64,000 nucleotides of DNA from Lachnospiraceae bacterium MD335 (GCA_000403335.2 KE159617.1:124001-188000), one strand, 5' to 3'; positions 19,127-29,146 are shown, counted from the first letter of the stretch. The notes: generated by a model from the letters alone, not told the origin. Made by a program: numbers and translations.

Positions 19127-20368
19127 ATGCGAAAGAAGAAAGGGGTTAGGCGTTTTCTTTGTGCGCTGTTATGTGCGGCAACGCTGACGGGGGGCGTCGG
19201 CGCCGGACAGGTGCTGCAGGTTCAGGCGGCAAAGAAGGATGATTTGAAGCGCCAAAATGAGGAGGACGAGCAGAACTTAGATGACCTTGAGGATCAGGTA
19301 AATGAACTTTCTGAGGAGCAGGACGGAATTGACAGCGAGATTGAAGCGCTGAGCAACGAAATTGCGGAGATTATGGCAAGCATCAGTCTTCTTGAGGAGG
19401 AAATCGAAGTAAAGAAGGCACAGATTGCGCAGGCGAAGCTTGACCTTGAGGAAGCAATTAAGGCAGAGCGCGCCCAGTATGAGGCGATGAAGGTGCGCAT
19501 TAAGGAAATGTACGAGAGCGGCGACAGTACGTATCTTGACATTTTATTTAGTGCGACGACGATGGAAAGTTTGCTCAATAAGGCGGATTATGTTGAAAAG
19601 CTTCACGAATATGACCGGAAAATGTTCACGAATTATCAGACGGCGCGGCAGAATGTGGAGAATCTGAAGGAAGAGCTTGAAATCGAGGAGTCGGAGCTTG
19701 AGGCAACGCAGGAGGGGCTTCAGGAGGAGATGGACAGCGTGGAACTCGCCCGTGCGGAGCTTGAGGAAATCAGTGCGGATTATGCGATGCAGATCAGTAA
19801 GGCAAAGCAGCGAGCGGAAGTATATAAGACGCAGATTAAGCAGCGAAACGCTCAAATTAAGCAGATTGAGGAAGAGGAACGCAGAGCTGCAGAAGAGGCG
19901 GCACGTAAGAAGGCGGAGGAAGAGGCACGTAAAAACAAAGGAAACAGTAGTTCGACGCCGAATAATACAAAGCCTACGGGGAAGGCCACGGTTAATAAGG
20001 ACGAAATTATGGCGGCAAACGGCAGCGCAAAGGGAAAAGAGGTTGCGGTATATGCATGCGGATTTGTGGGAAATCCCTATGTGGCGGGCGGTACAAGCCT
20101 GACAAACGGTGCAGACTGTTCAGGTTTTACGCAGTCGGTGTATAAACAGTTTGGCTATAGTCTTCCCAGAAATTCCACGTCGCAGCGAACGGCGGGAAAA
20201 CAGGTTAGTTACGGAGAGGCACAGCCGGGTGACATAATCTGTTATCCGGGTCATGTGGCGATTTACATAGGGAACGGCAAAATTGTGCATGCAAGCTCGG
20301 CAAAGACGGGAATTAAAATTAGTAATGCACTCTATCGCGAGATAATATGTGTGCGAAGAATTGTATAA
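19127..20368 (+). CDS. CwlO-like NlpC/P60 peptidoglycan endopeptidase
   Basis: Secreted wall hydrolase, 413 residues. Signal peptide to about residue 35 (ends VQAA), then a long coiled coil (about 36-265) rich in Glu/Lys/Gln, the PcsB/CwlO type that usually couples activity to FtsEX. A short Ser/Thr/Asn/Pro linker leads to the C-terminal NlpC/P60 domain (about 305-413). The catalytic Cys is in NGADCSGFTQSV, the His in PGHVAIYIGNG, and the third residue is the His of KIVHAS. AAAGGGG precedes the ATG. It cuts peptide cross-links during growth. No ftsEX genes are in the window. Confidence 0.9.
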   Translation: MRKKKGVRRFLCALLCAATLTGGVGAGQVLQVQAAKKDDLKRQNEEDEQNLDDLEDQVNELSEEQDGIDSEIEALSNEIAEIMASISLLEEEIEVKKAQIAQAKLDLEEAIKAERAQYEAMKVRIKEMYESGDSTYLDILFSATTMESLLNKADYVEKLHEYDRKMFTNYQTARQNVENLKEELEIEESELEATQEGLQEEMDSVELARAELEEISADYAMQISKAKQRAEVYKTQIKQRNAQIKQIEEEERRAAEEAARKKAEEEARKNKGNSSSTPNNTKPTGKATVNKDEIMAANGSAKGKEVAVYACGFVGNPYVAGGTSLTNGADCSGFTQSVYKQFGYSLPRNSTSQRTAGKQVSYGEAQPGDIICYPGHVAIYIGNGKIVHASSAKTGIKISNALYREIICVRRIV

Positions 20369-20539
20369 AATTTGTGCAAATTGCTTTTACAAAATTTTAA
20401 GTTTTTTGTTCCATTTTTTGGGAAAACAGTGTACAATTAGGATAGTATTTAAGCATGGTCAGCTGACCTTGAATAATTGGTCGGAAACAATTTATGAGGG
20501 GCAGGCATTGAAGGGGAATGCGTGTTATAGGGAAAACGA

Positions 20540-22312
20540 ATGGAAAAGGCAAACGTTACGGAATACAAAACTGCGCCCGGATCATATATTGCATATTACG
20601 GACGGGCAACAATTAAAAACGATTTTGAGTTTGTAAACGGAGATGAGGCTTTTTATCACTTTATCGGCAAAAATTCAGGATATTCAATGCTTGATTTGCT
20701 GCATCCGGAGGATAAAGAAGACTTTCAGGCGGTGGCAGCGGAGCTGGACAAAGGACGCCAGTGTACGATTGCGCGTATGAAGGATGCCAATGACAATTAT
20801 CGGCTGCTGTATCTTGAATTGGAGTTAAACGGAAGATGCTATGGAGATTTTAAGTCGTTTAACTTAGAATTCTCATGCTTTATGGAACTTAAAGACCGCT
20901 ATGTGAAATACTTGGAGCTTGTGAAAAAGTACCGCGAGTTTATGGGACTTTCCGAAAATATGTTCTTTGAGTATAATTATAAGACGGATGAGATTAATGT
21001 TTATCGCTATGTGAATGTAAAGAGTATTCCTGTATTAAAAAATAAGCTGAGTGAGGTTAAGAAACACGTTGCCGTTTCCGGTGAATTTGAAATCTTTTGT
21101 GATTTCTTAAAAAGAGGAGTTGACCGTTTTAATGCGGGCTTTGAGGCGTCGCTTTTGGTAGAGGGCGCGCAGGGACGTTATCAGATTCGGGGATGTACGC
21201 TCTATGATAATGGAAAGCGCATTATGTCGGTAGGCATTATCACCAATATTAATGCCAAATGTGAGAAGAAGAGCTATTATCTGACGGATAACGCGTTTGA
21301 TCCCGGTACAGGGCTTTACAACAAGAGGGCGATTCATGAGTATGCGCTTGAGAAGACGCAGGAGAAAAAATCGTTTTATCTAGCCATGATGGACGTGGAT
21401 GATTTTAAAAAAGTAAACGATAGTTTTGGACATATGTTCGGTGACGAGGTGCTTTCCAAAGTGTCGGAAATTATGCGCGGCGTGATTGATTCGCGCGGTA
21501 TGGTAGGGCGTTTTGGCGGCGATGAGTTTATGCTTGTGCTTGACGGCGTTTCCAACGAGGAGGAGCTGCGGCGTATTTTTAAGACTGTCTCCAAAAATGT
21601 TCAATGGGAATACCAGGATATTAAAGATACAATGGCGATTACAACGTCCTGCGGCGTGGCAAAGTTTCCGGATGATGCGTCAAATTTTGAGGATTTGTTT
21701 AAGAAGGCGGATAAGGCTTTATATGTAGCGAAGGAAAAGGGGAAAAACCGCTATATTATCTACGACGAAGTGAAACATGGCGTAGTGGAGGATGCGGCAA
21801 TTTCCGAGCGAAGCATCGGAATTAAGGCGGTCGCGAGCGATGATAAGAAAGCGGAAGTGATGTCGGATCTTGTTCTGATGCTCAACACAGAAGGGACTGC
21901 GGTATTTGATGAAGTGATGGAAAAACTTCGCAGCTACCTTGATGTGGACGGAATTGCGGTATATGCAGGAGACGATCTACATAGAGTTGGTATTTCAGGA
22001 AAGTATATTAATCCCATCGGATCACTTGCGTGTATCAGGGAAGACAGTATTGAGAAGCAGTTTGACAGGCGCGGTGTGCGCGTGGAGAAGAATTTTGGAA
22101 AGCTTGCAATGCAGCAGCCCAAGATGCATCAGCTTTATGAACTTCAGGAGAACAAGGAGTTTGTACAGTGCGCCGCACTGTGCGGCGAAGAGGTGCGTGC
22201 GGTGGTTTCCTTCGACTATTTTAACAGGGCGCCGAAAATCGGAGCGGTGGATTTGGGATTTATTACAATTGTAGGAAGGCTGATGGCGGAAATCGCAAGC
22301 GGTTTAGAGTAA
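20540..22312 (+). CDS. GGDEF-domain diguanylate cyclase with N-terminal sensor region
   Basis: 590 residues, cytoplasmic, no membrane segments. N-terminal PAS-like sensor region (about 1-235). The GGDEF domain spans about 250-415, with the intact active-site motif RFGGDEFML and upstream DVDDFKKVNDSFGH, so it should make cyclic-di-GMP. The inhibitory RxxD site five residues before GGDEF is absent (SRGMVGRF), predicting no product inhibition. The C-terminal 160 residues resemble a GAF-like sensor. The ATG at 20540 has AGGG 7 nt upstream. No EAL or PilZ genes are nearby. Confidence 0.86.
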   Translation: MEKANVTEYKTAPGSYIAYYGRATIKNDFEFVNGDEAFYHFIGKNSGYSMLDLLHPEDKEDFQAVAAELDKGRQCTIARMKDANDNYRLLYLELELNGRCYGDFKSFNLEFSCFMELKDRYVKYLELVKKYREFMGLSENMFFEYNYKTDEINVYRYVNVKSIPVLKNKLSEVKKHVAVSGEFEIFCDFLKRGVDRFNAGFEASLLVEGAQGRYQIRGCTLYDNGKRIMSVGIITNINAKCEKKSYYLTDNAFDPGTGLYNKRAIHEYALEKTQEKKSFYLAMMDVDDFKKVNDSFGHMFGDEVLSKVSEIMRGVIDSRGMVGRFGGDEFMLVLDGVSNEEELRRIFKTVSKNVQWEYQDIKDTMAITTSCGVAKFPDDASNFEDLFKKADKALYVAKEKGKNRYIIYDEVKHGVVEDAAISERSIGIKAVASDDKKAEVMSDLVLMLNTEGTAVFDEVMEKLRSYLDVDGIAVYAGDDLHRVGISGKYINPIGSLACIREDSIEKQFDRRGVRVEKNFGKLAMQQPKMHQLYELQENKEFVQCAALCGEEVRAVVSFDYFNRAPKIGAVDLGFITIVGRLMAEIASGLE

Positions 22313-22324
22313 TCTAAACCGCTT
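22297..22324 (+). terminator. Hairpin at the end of the GGDEF gene
   Basis: A perfect 12-bp stem (22297-22308 with 22313-22324) whose loop contains the stop codon. The tail is ATATAT rather than a T-run, so termination may be incomplete and dnaE, 45 bp downstream, may be partly co-transcribed. Confidence 0.45.
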
Positions 22325-22357
22325 ATATATTAAGAAAGAAACGGGGACAAAAGAAGA

Positions 22358-25300
22358 ATGGCGTTCACACATCTGCATGTCCACACAGAGTACAGTCTGT
22401 TGGACGGTTCAAATAAAATAAAGGAATATGTCAAGCGCATTAAGGAGCTTGGCATGGACAGCGGCGCAATCACGGACCACGGAGTGATGTACGGTGTCAT
22501 TGATTTTTATAAGGAAGCAAGGGCAAATGGTATCAAGCCGATTCTCGGTTGTGAGGTGTATGTGGCGCCGAATTCGCGTTTTGATAAGGAGCTTACGGGT
22601 GGTGAGGACAGGTATCACCACCTTGTTTTGCTGGCAGAAAATAACATCGGGTATTCGAATCTGATGAAGATTGTCAGCATTGGCTTTACAGAGGGGTATT
22701 ATTATAAGCCTCGTGTCGATATGGAGGTTCTTAACAAGTACCATGAGGGAATTATTGCGCTTTCGGCATGTCTTGCGGGCGAAGTGCCGCGCCTTATCGT
22801 AAAGGGGCTTTATGAGGAAGCAAAGAACTGCGTCCAAAAATATCTTGACTGCTTTGGAAAGGGAAACTATTTTTTGGAACTGCAGGACCACGGTATTCCG
22901 GCACAAAAGACGGTGAATGCATCTTTAATGCGTATCGGTAAGGAGATGGATATTCCGTTAGTTGCGACTAACGATATTCATTACACGTATGCCGAGGATG
23001 AAAAGTCGCATGATATTCTTCTTTGCATCCAAACGGCGAAGAAAGTGTCGGATTCGGACAGGATGCGTTATGACGGCGGTCAGTATTATGTAAAAAGTGA
23101 GTTGGAGATGCGGGAACTGTTTCCGTATGCGCAGGAGGCTGTCACAAACACGGCGCTGATTGCCGAGCGGTGCAATGTAGAAATTGAGTTTGGCGTGACA
23201 AAGCTGCCGCGGTTTGAAGTGCCCAAGGGATATGATTCGTGGACTTATTTGAATAAAATCTGCTTTGACGGCTTAAAGGAGCGTTACCCCGATGATGACG
23301 GAACGCTTGTAGAGAAGCTTAACTATGAGCTGGATGTCATAAAGAATATGGGATATGTGGACTACTTCCTGATTGTTTGGGATTTTATTAACTGGTCGCG
23401 TGAGAACGGCATTCCCGTAGGTCCGGGGCGCGGAAGCGCAGCCGGCTCCATTGTTTCGTATTGTCTGCAGATTACGAACATTGACCCGATACGCTATGGT
23501 CTTCTTTTTGAGCGTTTTCTCAATCCTGAGCGTATATCGATGCCGGATATTGATATTGATTTTTGCTATGAGCGCAGGCAGGAGGTTATCGACTATGTAA
23601 GTCAAAAATATGGCGCGGATAAGGTTGTACAGATTATCACATTCGGTACGATGGCGGCAAAAGGCGTGATTCGTGATGTAGGACGTGCGTTGGACTTGCC
23701 GTACAATTTTTGCGACAGTATTGCCAAGATGATACCGAATGAGTTGAATATTACGATAGAACGTGCGCTTGAGATAAACCCGGAGTTTCGGGAGCTTTAT
23801 AAAAATGACGAGCAGGTGCATTATCTGATTGATATGTGCAAACGACTGGAGGGACTTCCGCGCCATACGTCCATGCACGCGGCGGGCGTTGTAATCTGCC
23901 AAAGACCTGCAGATGAACTGGTGCCGCTCTCGAGAGGAAGCGACGGTTCGATAACAACGCAGTTTCCGATGACAACCATTGAGGAGCTTGGGTTGCTGAA
24001 AATGGATTTTCTTGGTCTGCGGACGTTGACGGTTATCAAAAACGCAGTGGAAAATGTGGAAAAAACCGCAGGAATTTTTATTGATGTGGATAAAATAGAT
24101 TATGACGATAAAAAAGTGCTTGCGTCGCTTGGAACGGGAAAGACGGACGGTGTGTTCCAGTTGGAAAGTCAGGGCATGAAAAACTTTATGAAGGAGTTAA
24201 AACCCCAAAGCCTTGAGGACGTGATTGCAGGTATTTCGCTCTATCGTCCGGGACCGATGGAATTTATTCCGGCGTATATTCGGGGAAAGAACAATCATGC
24301 GGAGGTGACTTACGCATGTCCGCAGCTTGAGCCGATTCTTGCGCCGACGTACGGCTGCATTGTGTATCAGGAGCAGGTTATGCAGATTGTGCGTGATTTG
24401 GGCGGATATACGATGGGACGAAGCGATCTTGTCCGCCGTGCCATGAGCAAGAAAAAGGCGTCTGTCATGGAACAGGAGCGTGCCAATTTTGTGCATGGAA
24501 ACGAAGCGGAGCAAGTGCCGGGATGTACGGCAAACGGTATACCGGAGGCGGTTGCGGATCACATTTATGATACAATGATTGATTTTGCGAAGTATGCGTT
24601 CAACAAATCGCATGCGGCATGTTACGCTGTTGTCGCATATCAGACGGCATATTTGAAATACTATTATCCGGTGGAATTTATGGCGGCGTTGTTAACATCG
24701 GTGATTGACAATTCATCGAAGGTTTCCGAGTATATCATGGTTTGCAGAAGCATGGGCATCAAAATCCTCCCGCCCGACATCAATGAGGGTGAGGTCGGAT
24801 TTTCGGTGTCAAACGCAGCAATACGCTATGCGCTTACGGCGATTAAGAATGTCGGCAGACCGATTATCAATGCGATTGTGGAGGAACGCCGCGCGCACGG
24901 AGCTTATCAGAGCCTGAAAGATTTTATCGAACGGACGCAGGGAAATGATGTGAACAAACGTGCGATAGAGAATTTTATCAAGGCAGGTGCATTTGACAGC
25001 TTTGGCGCGACAAGGAAGCAGCATATGAGCGTCTATGTGCAGATTTTGGAAGACATTACGCACAGCAAGCGCGGAATTACGGCAGGGCAGCTGTCGCTGC
25101 TTGACATTGTTTCGGATGAGCAGAGGGAAGAGCTTGAAATAAAACTGCCCGATGTGGGAGAATATGAGAAGGAGCTGCTTTTAAGCTTTGAGAAGGAGGT
25201 GCTCGGGTTTTATGTCAGCGGGCATCCGATGGAGGAATATCAGGCGCTTTGGGAAAAGCATATCAGTGCAAAAACCTCGGATTTTTTTCTTGACGAGGAG

Positions 25301-25810
25301 ACGAACGCTGTTCTTTTGCAGGATGGTGCAACGGCAACAATCGGCGGCATGATTGCGGATAAGAAGATAAAATATACCAAAAATGACAAGATTATGGCAT
25401 TTCTCACGCTTGAGGATTTAGTGGGAAGTGTGGAAGTGATTGTGTTTCCGAATGCTTATGAAAAATATTCTGCGCAGCTTATGGAGGATAATAAGGTTTT
25501 TATTGAGGGCAGAATCAGCGTGGAGGAGGATCGCGACGGCAAGCTGATTTGCGAGAAAGTCACGTCGTTTTGCGATATACCGTGCAAGGTGTGGATAAAA
25601 TTCTCAAACCTGAACACTTATGTGGAAAAAGAGCCGATGCTTTTTGATGCGATTTTTGATTCCGATGGGAAGGACAGCGTTGTTATTTATATAGAAGAAA
25701 CACGTCAGAAAAAGACGCTTCCACCCAATAAAAATATACAGGCGGACAGTGAACTTTTGGAGCGGCTGCGGGCACTCTTCGGGGAGGGGAATGTAAAAGT
25801 GGCGTACTGA
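22358..25810 (+). CDS. dnaE: DNA polymerase III alpha subunit, DnaE type
   Basis: Replicative C-family DNA polymerase, 1150 residues. N-terminal PHP domain (FTHLHVHTEYSLLDG). Palm catalytic aspartates are in MPDIDIDFCYER (about residue 395-405), with the GPGRGSAAGS motif before them. Finger domain YRPGPMEFIPAYIRGK; helix-hairpin-helix in the 800s; OB fold about 990-1070 (ATIGGMIADKKIKYTKNDKIMAFLTLEDL-type region). In Firmicutes PolC does most elongation and DnaE extends primers on the lagging strand. Not part of an obvious operon. Confidence 0.95.
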   Translation: MAFTHLHVHTEYSLLDGSNKIKEYVKRIKELGMDSGAITDHGVMYGVIDFYKEARANGIKPILGCEVYVAPNSRFDKELTGGEDRYHHLVLLAENNIGYSNLMKIVSIGFTEGYYYKPRVDMEVLNKYHEGIIALSACLAGEVPRLIVKGLYEEAKNCVQKYLDCFGKGNYFLELQDHGIPAQKTVNASLMRIGKEMDIPLVATNDIHYTYAEDEKSHDILLCIQTAKKVSDSDRMRYDGGQYYVKSELEMRELFPYAQEAVTNTALIAERCNVEIEFGVTKLPRFEVPKGYDSWTYLNKICFDGLKERYPDDDGTLVEKLNYELDVIKNMGYVDYFLIVWDFINWSRENGIPVGPGRGSAAGSIVSYCLQITNIDPIRYGLLFERFLNPERISMPDIDIDFCYERRQEVIDYVSQKYGADKVVQIITFGTMAAKGVIRDVGRALDLPYNFCDSIAKMIPNELNITIERALEINPEFRELYKNDEQVHYLIDMCKRLEGLPRHTSMHAAGVVICQRPADELVPLSRGSDGSITTQFPMTTIEELGLLKMDFLGLRTLTVIKNAVENVEKTAGIFIDVDKIDYDDKKVLASLGTGKTDGVFQLESQGMKNFMKELKPQSLEDVIAGISLYRPGPMEFIPAYIRGKNNHAEVTYACPQLEPILAPTYGCIVYQEQVMQIVRDLGGYTMGRSDLVRRAMSKKKASVMEQERANFVHGNEAEQVPGCTANGIPEAVADHIYDTMIDFAKYAFNKSHAACYAVVAYQTAYLKYYYPVEFMAALLTSVIDNSSKVSEYIMVCRSMGIKILPPDINEGEVGFSVSNAAIRYALTAIKNVGRPIINAIVEERRAHGAYQSLKDFIERTQGNDVNKRAIENFIKAGAFDSFGATRKQHMSVYVQILEDITHSKRGITAGQLSLLDIVSDEQREELEIKLPDVGEYEKELLLSFEKEVLGFYVSGHPMEEYQALWEKHISAKTSDFFLDEETNAVLLQDGATATIGGMIADKKIKYTKNDKIMAFLTLEDLVGSVEVIVFPNAYEKYSAQLMEDNKVFIEGRISVEEDRDGKLICEKVTSFCDIPCKVWIKFSNLNTYVEKEPMLFDAIFDSDGKDSVVIYIEETRQKKTLPPNKNIQADSELLERLRALFGEGNVKVAY

Positions 25811-25841
25811 TAAAATTTTCACAATTTTTTTAGTACCCCTA

Positions 25842-25870
25842 TTGTAATCTTGCCAAAAAAAGGGTAAAAT
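25842..25870 (+). promoter_or_regulatory. Probable pfkA promoter
   Basis: TTGTAA (25842-25847) and TAAAAT (25865-25870) are 17 bp apart. The leader between it and pfkA holds a direct repeat GGTTCGA (two copies near 25877-25904) of unknown role. Confidence 0.5.
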
Positions 25871-25961
25871 GAACATGGTTCGATTAAGAGGGACGGTTCG
25901 AAGCGCATTAGGGGCTTAACAGGAGTAAGGTTGAGATTTTGAAAGGAGCATAGATACAGAA

Positions 25962-26936
25962 ATGGCAAAGCAGGTAAAAACAATAGGCGTGTTGACGAGC
26001 GGCGGAGATGCGCCCGGTATGAATGCGGCAATTCGTGCAGTTGTGAGAAAGTCGCTTACAAGCGGTATGAAGGTAAAGGGAATTAAGCGTGGTTATCTCG
26101 GATTGCTGAATGAAGAGATTGTTGATATGGAGGCGTACAGCGTAGCGGATATTATTCACACGGGCGGAACTATTCTCGGTACGGCAAGGTGTCCGGAGTT
26201 CAGTCAGGAAGAGGTGCAGGCACAGGCAGCAGAGCTTTGCCGCAAGAATGGCATTGACGGACTCGTAGTCATCGGCGGTGACGGTTCTTACAGAGGCGCG
26301 CAGGCGCTGGCAAGACACGGCATCAATACGGTAGGTGTTCCCGGAACGATTGATCTTGACATTGCATGTACGGAATATACGATCGGATTTGATACGGCAA
26401 TTAACACGGCAATGGAAGCGATTGATAAGGTAAGGGATACCTCTTCTTCCCATGAGCGTTGTTCCATTATTGAGGTTATGGGAAGAAATGCGGGCTATAT
26501 TGCGCTTTGGACAGGTGTGGCTAACGGCGCAGAGGATATTCTTCTTCCGGAAAAATATAATTTTGACGAGCAGGAGCTGATTAACAATATTGTGCGGAGC
26601 CGTAAAAAGGGAAAAACGCACCATATTGTGGTAAATGCGGAGGGTATCGGACACTCTACCTCAATGGCGAAGCGAATAGAGGCGGCTACAGGCATTGAGA
26701 CAAGAGCGACCATTCTTGGCTATTTGCAGCGCGGCGGTCATCCGACGTGTAAGGATAGATTTTATGCTTCGATTATGGGTGCATATGCATCAGACCTTCT
26801 TTTTGAGGGCAAATCAAACAGGGTTGTTGCGTACACACATGGCAAATTTGTAGATTATGATATTGAGGAAGCTCTGAACATGAAGAAGGGCATCGACGAT
26901 TATCAGTATGACATTTGCAGAAAGCTTTCAAGATAG
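25962..26936 (+). CDS. pfkA: ATP-dependent 6-phosphofructokinase
   Basis: Phosphorylates fructose 6-phosphate in glycolysis. 324 residues. ATP-binding GGDGSYRGA (a Gly where PPi-dependent enzymes have Asp) and catalytic PGTIDLDIACTEYTIGFDTA. The usual TIDND is TIDLD here, but both catalytic aspartates are kept. Effector and sugar-phosphate residues in MGRNAGYIALW and LGYLQRGGHPTCKDR. AAGGAG lies an unusually long 13 nt before the ATG. Monocistronic, with its own promoter and a hairpin downstream. Confidence 0.93.
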   Translation: MAKQVKTIGVLTSGGDAPGMNAAIRAVVRKSLTSGMKVKGIKRGYLGLLNEEIVDMEAYSVADIIHTGGTILGTARCPEFSQEEVQAQAAELCRKNGIDGLVVIGGDGSYRGAQALARHGINTVGVPGTIDLDIACTEYTIGFDTAINTAMEAIDKVRDTSSSHERCSIIEVMGRNAGYIALWTGVANGAEDILLPEKYNFDEQELINNIVRSRKKGKTHHIVVNAEGIGHSTSMAKRIEAATGIETRATILGYLQRGGHPTCKDRFYASIMGAYASDLLFEGKSNRVVAYTHGKFVDYDIEEALNMKKGIDDYQYDICRKLSR

Positions 26937-26950
26937 ATACGGCAGGTTTA

Positions 26951-26983
26951 AATCCGGAAGTGGTTCATTGTCATTTCCGGATT
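26951..26983 (+). terminator. Terminator after pfkA
   Basis: AATCCGGAA (26951-26959) pairs with TTCCGGATT (26975-26983), followed by GTTTTCGTT. Confidence 0.6.
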
Positions 26984-27022
26984 GTTTTCGTTCATCAATA
27001 TTAAAAGAAGGAACTTTGCATC

Positions 27023-28384
27023 ATGATTTTCAATGGAAAAAAGAAGCGGATGCCCAAAAGCGGACATTCTACAACAAGGATGATTGCATTCGGATTTGCG
27101 TTGATTATTGTAATCGGCACGATTTTGCTGTCCCTGCCGATTGCAACAAAGACGGGGGAGACGGATCTTTTGACTGCTTTATTTACGGCAACTTCGGCAA
27201 CTTGCGTGACTGGTCTGGTGGCGGCGGATACGTATCAGAATTGGACTTTGTTCGGGCAGCTTGTAATCCTTTGTATGTTACAGGTCGGCGGACTGGGTTT
27301 TATGACAATCGGTGTGTACATTTCCATTCTGTTAAAACGCCGGATTGGGCTGCAGGAGCGGGCGACGCTCCATGAGAGTGTCAATACGTTGGAGATAGCC
27401 GGCGTTGTGAGGCTTGTGAAAAAAATTGTACAGGGTGCATTTATAATAGAAGGAACCGGTGCATTGCTGCTTGCGACAAGGTTTATACCGCGCTTTGGAT
27501 GGGCAAACGGTATTTACTTTTCCATTTTTCATTCGATTTCGGCATTTTGCAACGGCGGATTTGACCTGATGGGCATTGACGAGGCGTACTCGTCGCTGGT
27601 TTCCTATGAGGGAGATATTCTTGTAAATGTGGTCATCTGTCTGTTGATTTTGATTGGCGGTATCGGTTTTATCGTGTGGGATGATGTGCTCAAGCATAAA
27701 TGGCACTTTAAAAAGTATTTGCTGCATTCAAAAATTGTGCTGGCGACGACATTGGGACTGACTGTGGCGGGGACGCTGTTGTTCTTGATTTTTGAGAATA
27801 ATGCGACTCTTGCGGGAATGACGCCTATTGAAAAGCTGCTAGGCGCGTTGTTTGCGTCCGTCACACCGCGAACGGCGGGGTTTAACACTGTGGACACCGG
27901 CGCGATGTCTAACGCGGGAACGCTTTTGACCATGTTGTTGATGTTTATCGGCGGCAGTCCGGGTTCTACGGCAGGCGGCGCAAAGACAACGACAATGGTC
28001 GTACTGTTGTTCTATGCTGTGGCGATGATTCGCAACAGAGAGGACATTAATCTGTTTGGCAGAAGGCTATCGGCTGATGTGGTGAGAAAGGCAAACGCGG
28101 TTGTGGTTATTAACTTTTCGCTTGCGTTTGGCGCGGCTTGTGCAATTATGGCGCTACAGCCTGCAATTCCTATGCCGGATGTGGTGTTTGAGGTGCTCTC
28201 AGCAATCAATACGGTGGGAATGACGACAGGAATAACAAGGGAGCTTGGAGTGATTTCCAAGCTGATTGTGGCGGTGCTGATGTACTGCGGCAGACTTGGC
28301 AGTTTATCGTTTGCGCTGGTTCTTGCAAAGAAGCCTTCGACAAACCATGTGCGCGAACCGCAGGAAAAGATTATTGTAGGGTAA
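27023..28384 (+). CDS. TrkH/KtrB-family potassium uptake channel
   Basis: Integral membrane K+ translocating subunit, 453 residues with about eight membrane helices and four pore loops. Selectivity-filter segments are seen as SATCVTGL, CNGGFDLMG, TPRTAGFNTVD and INTVGMTTG. KtrB-like in length, without the long TrkH N-terminus. The following gene encodes the cytoplasmic nucleotide-binding regulator, 81 bp downstream, which fits a KtrAB/TrkAH pair driven by ion gradients. Confidence 0.92.
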   Translation: MIFNGKKKRMPKSGHSTTRMIAFGFALIIVIGTILLSLPIATKTGETDLLTALFTATSATCVTGLVAADTYQNWTLFGQLVILCMLQVGGLGFMTIGVYISILLKRRIGLQERATLHESVNTLEIAGVVRLVKKIVQGAFIIEGTGALLLATRFIPRFGWANGIYFSIFHSISAFCNGGFDLMGIDEAYSSLVSYEGDILVNVVICLLILIGGIGFIVWDDVLKHKWHFKKYLLHSKIVLATTLGLTVAGTLLFLIFENNATLAGMTPIEKLLGALFASVTPRTAGFNTVDTGAMSNAGTLLTMLLMFIGGSPGSTAGGAKTTTMVVLLFYAVAMIRNREDINLFGRRLSADVVRKANAVVVINFSLAFGAACAIMALQPAIPMPDVVFEVLSAINTVGMTTGITRELGVISKLIVAVLMYCGRLGSLSFALVLAKKPSTNHVREPQEKIIVG

Positions 28385-28389
28385 AGCTT

Positions 28390-28440
28390 GAAAATCAAAG
28401 ATTTTTAACCGGCAGATTTGTGCTGGGACACAAATTCGTG
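28390..28440. repeat. Intergenic palindromic repeat (copy 1)
   Basis: GAAAATC-AAA-GATTTTT at 28390-28406 forms a hairpin, followed by a second hairpin ATTTGTG/CACAAAT near 28415-28434. The first hairpin core AAATCAAAGATTTTT recurs at 33475-33489, also just after a stop codon and also followed by a hairpin containing an ACGAATTT/ACAAATTCGT motif. Confidence 0.5.
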
Positions 28441-28465
28441 CGGATTTTGAAATAAGTGAGGAATA

Positions 28466-29146
28466 ATGCATATGAAATCTATATTAATTATCGGAATGGG
28501 GCGCTTTGGACACCATTTGGCGCAGGATTTTTTGGATAACGGGCATGATGTAATGATTATGGACCAGTTTGAGGAGAAAGTGGAAGATATGGTGCCGCTT
28601 GCGACCAGTACAAAAATTGGGGACTGTACCAAGGAGGAGGTTCTAAGAAGCGTCGGTATTGCAAACTTTGACGTGGTGTTTGTATGTATTGGGACGAATT
28701 TTCAGAGCAGCCTGGAGATTACCAGTCTGTTAAAGGAGCTTGGTGCAAAGCGTGTAATCAGCAAGGCGACAAGGGATGTGCAGGCAAAATTCCTGCTTCG
28801 AAACGGCGCGGATGAGGTGATTTATCCGGATAAGGACATTGCGCAGAAATGGGCGGAAAAATACAGCTTCGACAATATTTTTGACTATATTGATCTTCCC
28901 GGAAACTTCGGTATTTACGAGATGTCACCATTGAAGGAATGGGTGGGAAAGACGATCAGGGAGTCGGATATAGCCGCAAAATACAAGATTTCCATATTGG
29001 CTATTAAGAAAAAGAACGCGACGGAGATTAGTTTGATGCCTTCGGCGGATTACGTAATTAAGGATAGGGATCATTTGATGATTATGGCGGCAAACGAGGT
29101 GGCGGAGAATATTATCCAGCAGAACAGAAACCATTTTGCAAATTAG
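28466..29146 (+). CDS. TrkA/KtrA-family potassium uptake regulator
   Basis: Cytoplasmic RCK protein that gates the preceding K+ channel according to nucleotide binding. 226 residues: Rossmann-fold RCK_N domain (about 3-135, IIGMGRFGHHLAQ and the acidic IMDQFEE after strand two) and an RCK_C domain (about 140-220, PLKEWVGKTIRESDIAAKY, DRDHLMIM). A GAGG is 6 nt before the ATG at 28466; ATG 28472 is also possible. C-terminal domains of this class can bind c-di-AMP, not provable here. Confidence 0.92.
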   Translation: MHMKSILIIGMGRFGHHLAQDFLDNGHDVMIMDQFEEKVEDMVPLATSTKIGDCTKEEVLRSVGIANFDVVFVCIGTNFQSSLEITSLLKELGAKRVISKATRDVQAKFLLRNGADEVIYPDKDIAQKWAEKYSFDNIFDYIDLPGNFGIYEMSPLKEWVGKTIRESDIAAKYKISILAIKKKNATEISLMPSADYVIKDRDHLMIMAANEVAENIIQQNRNHFAN

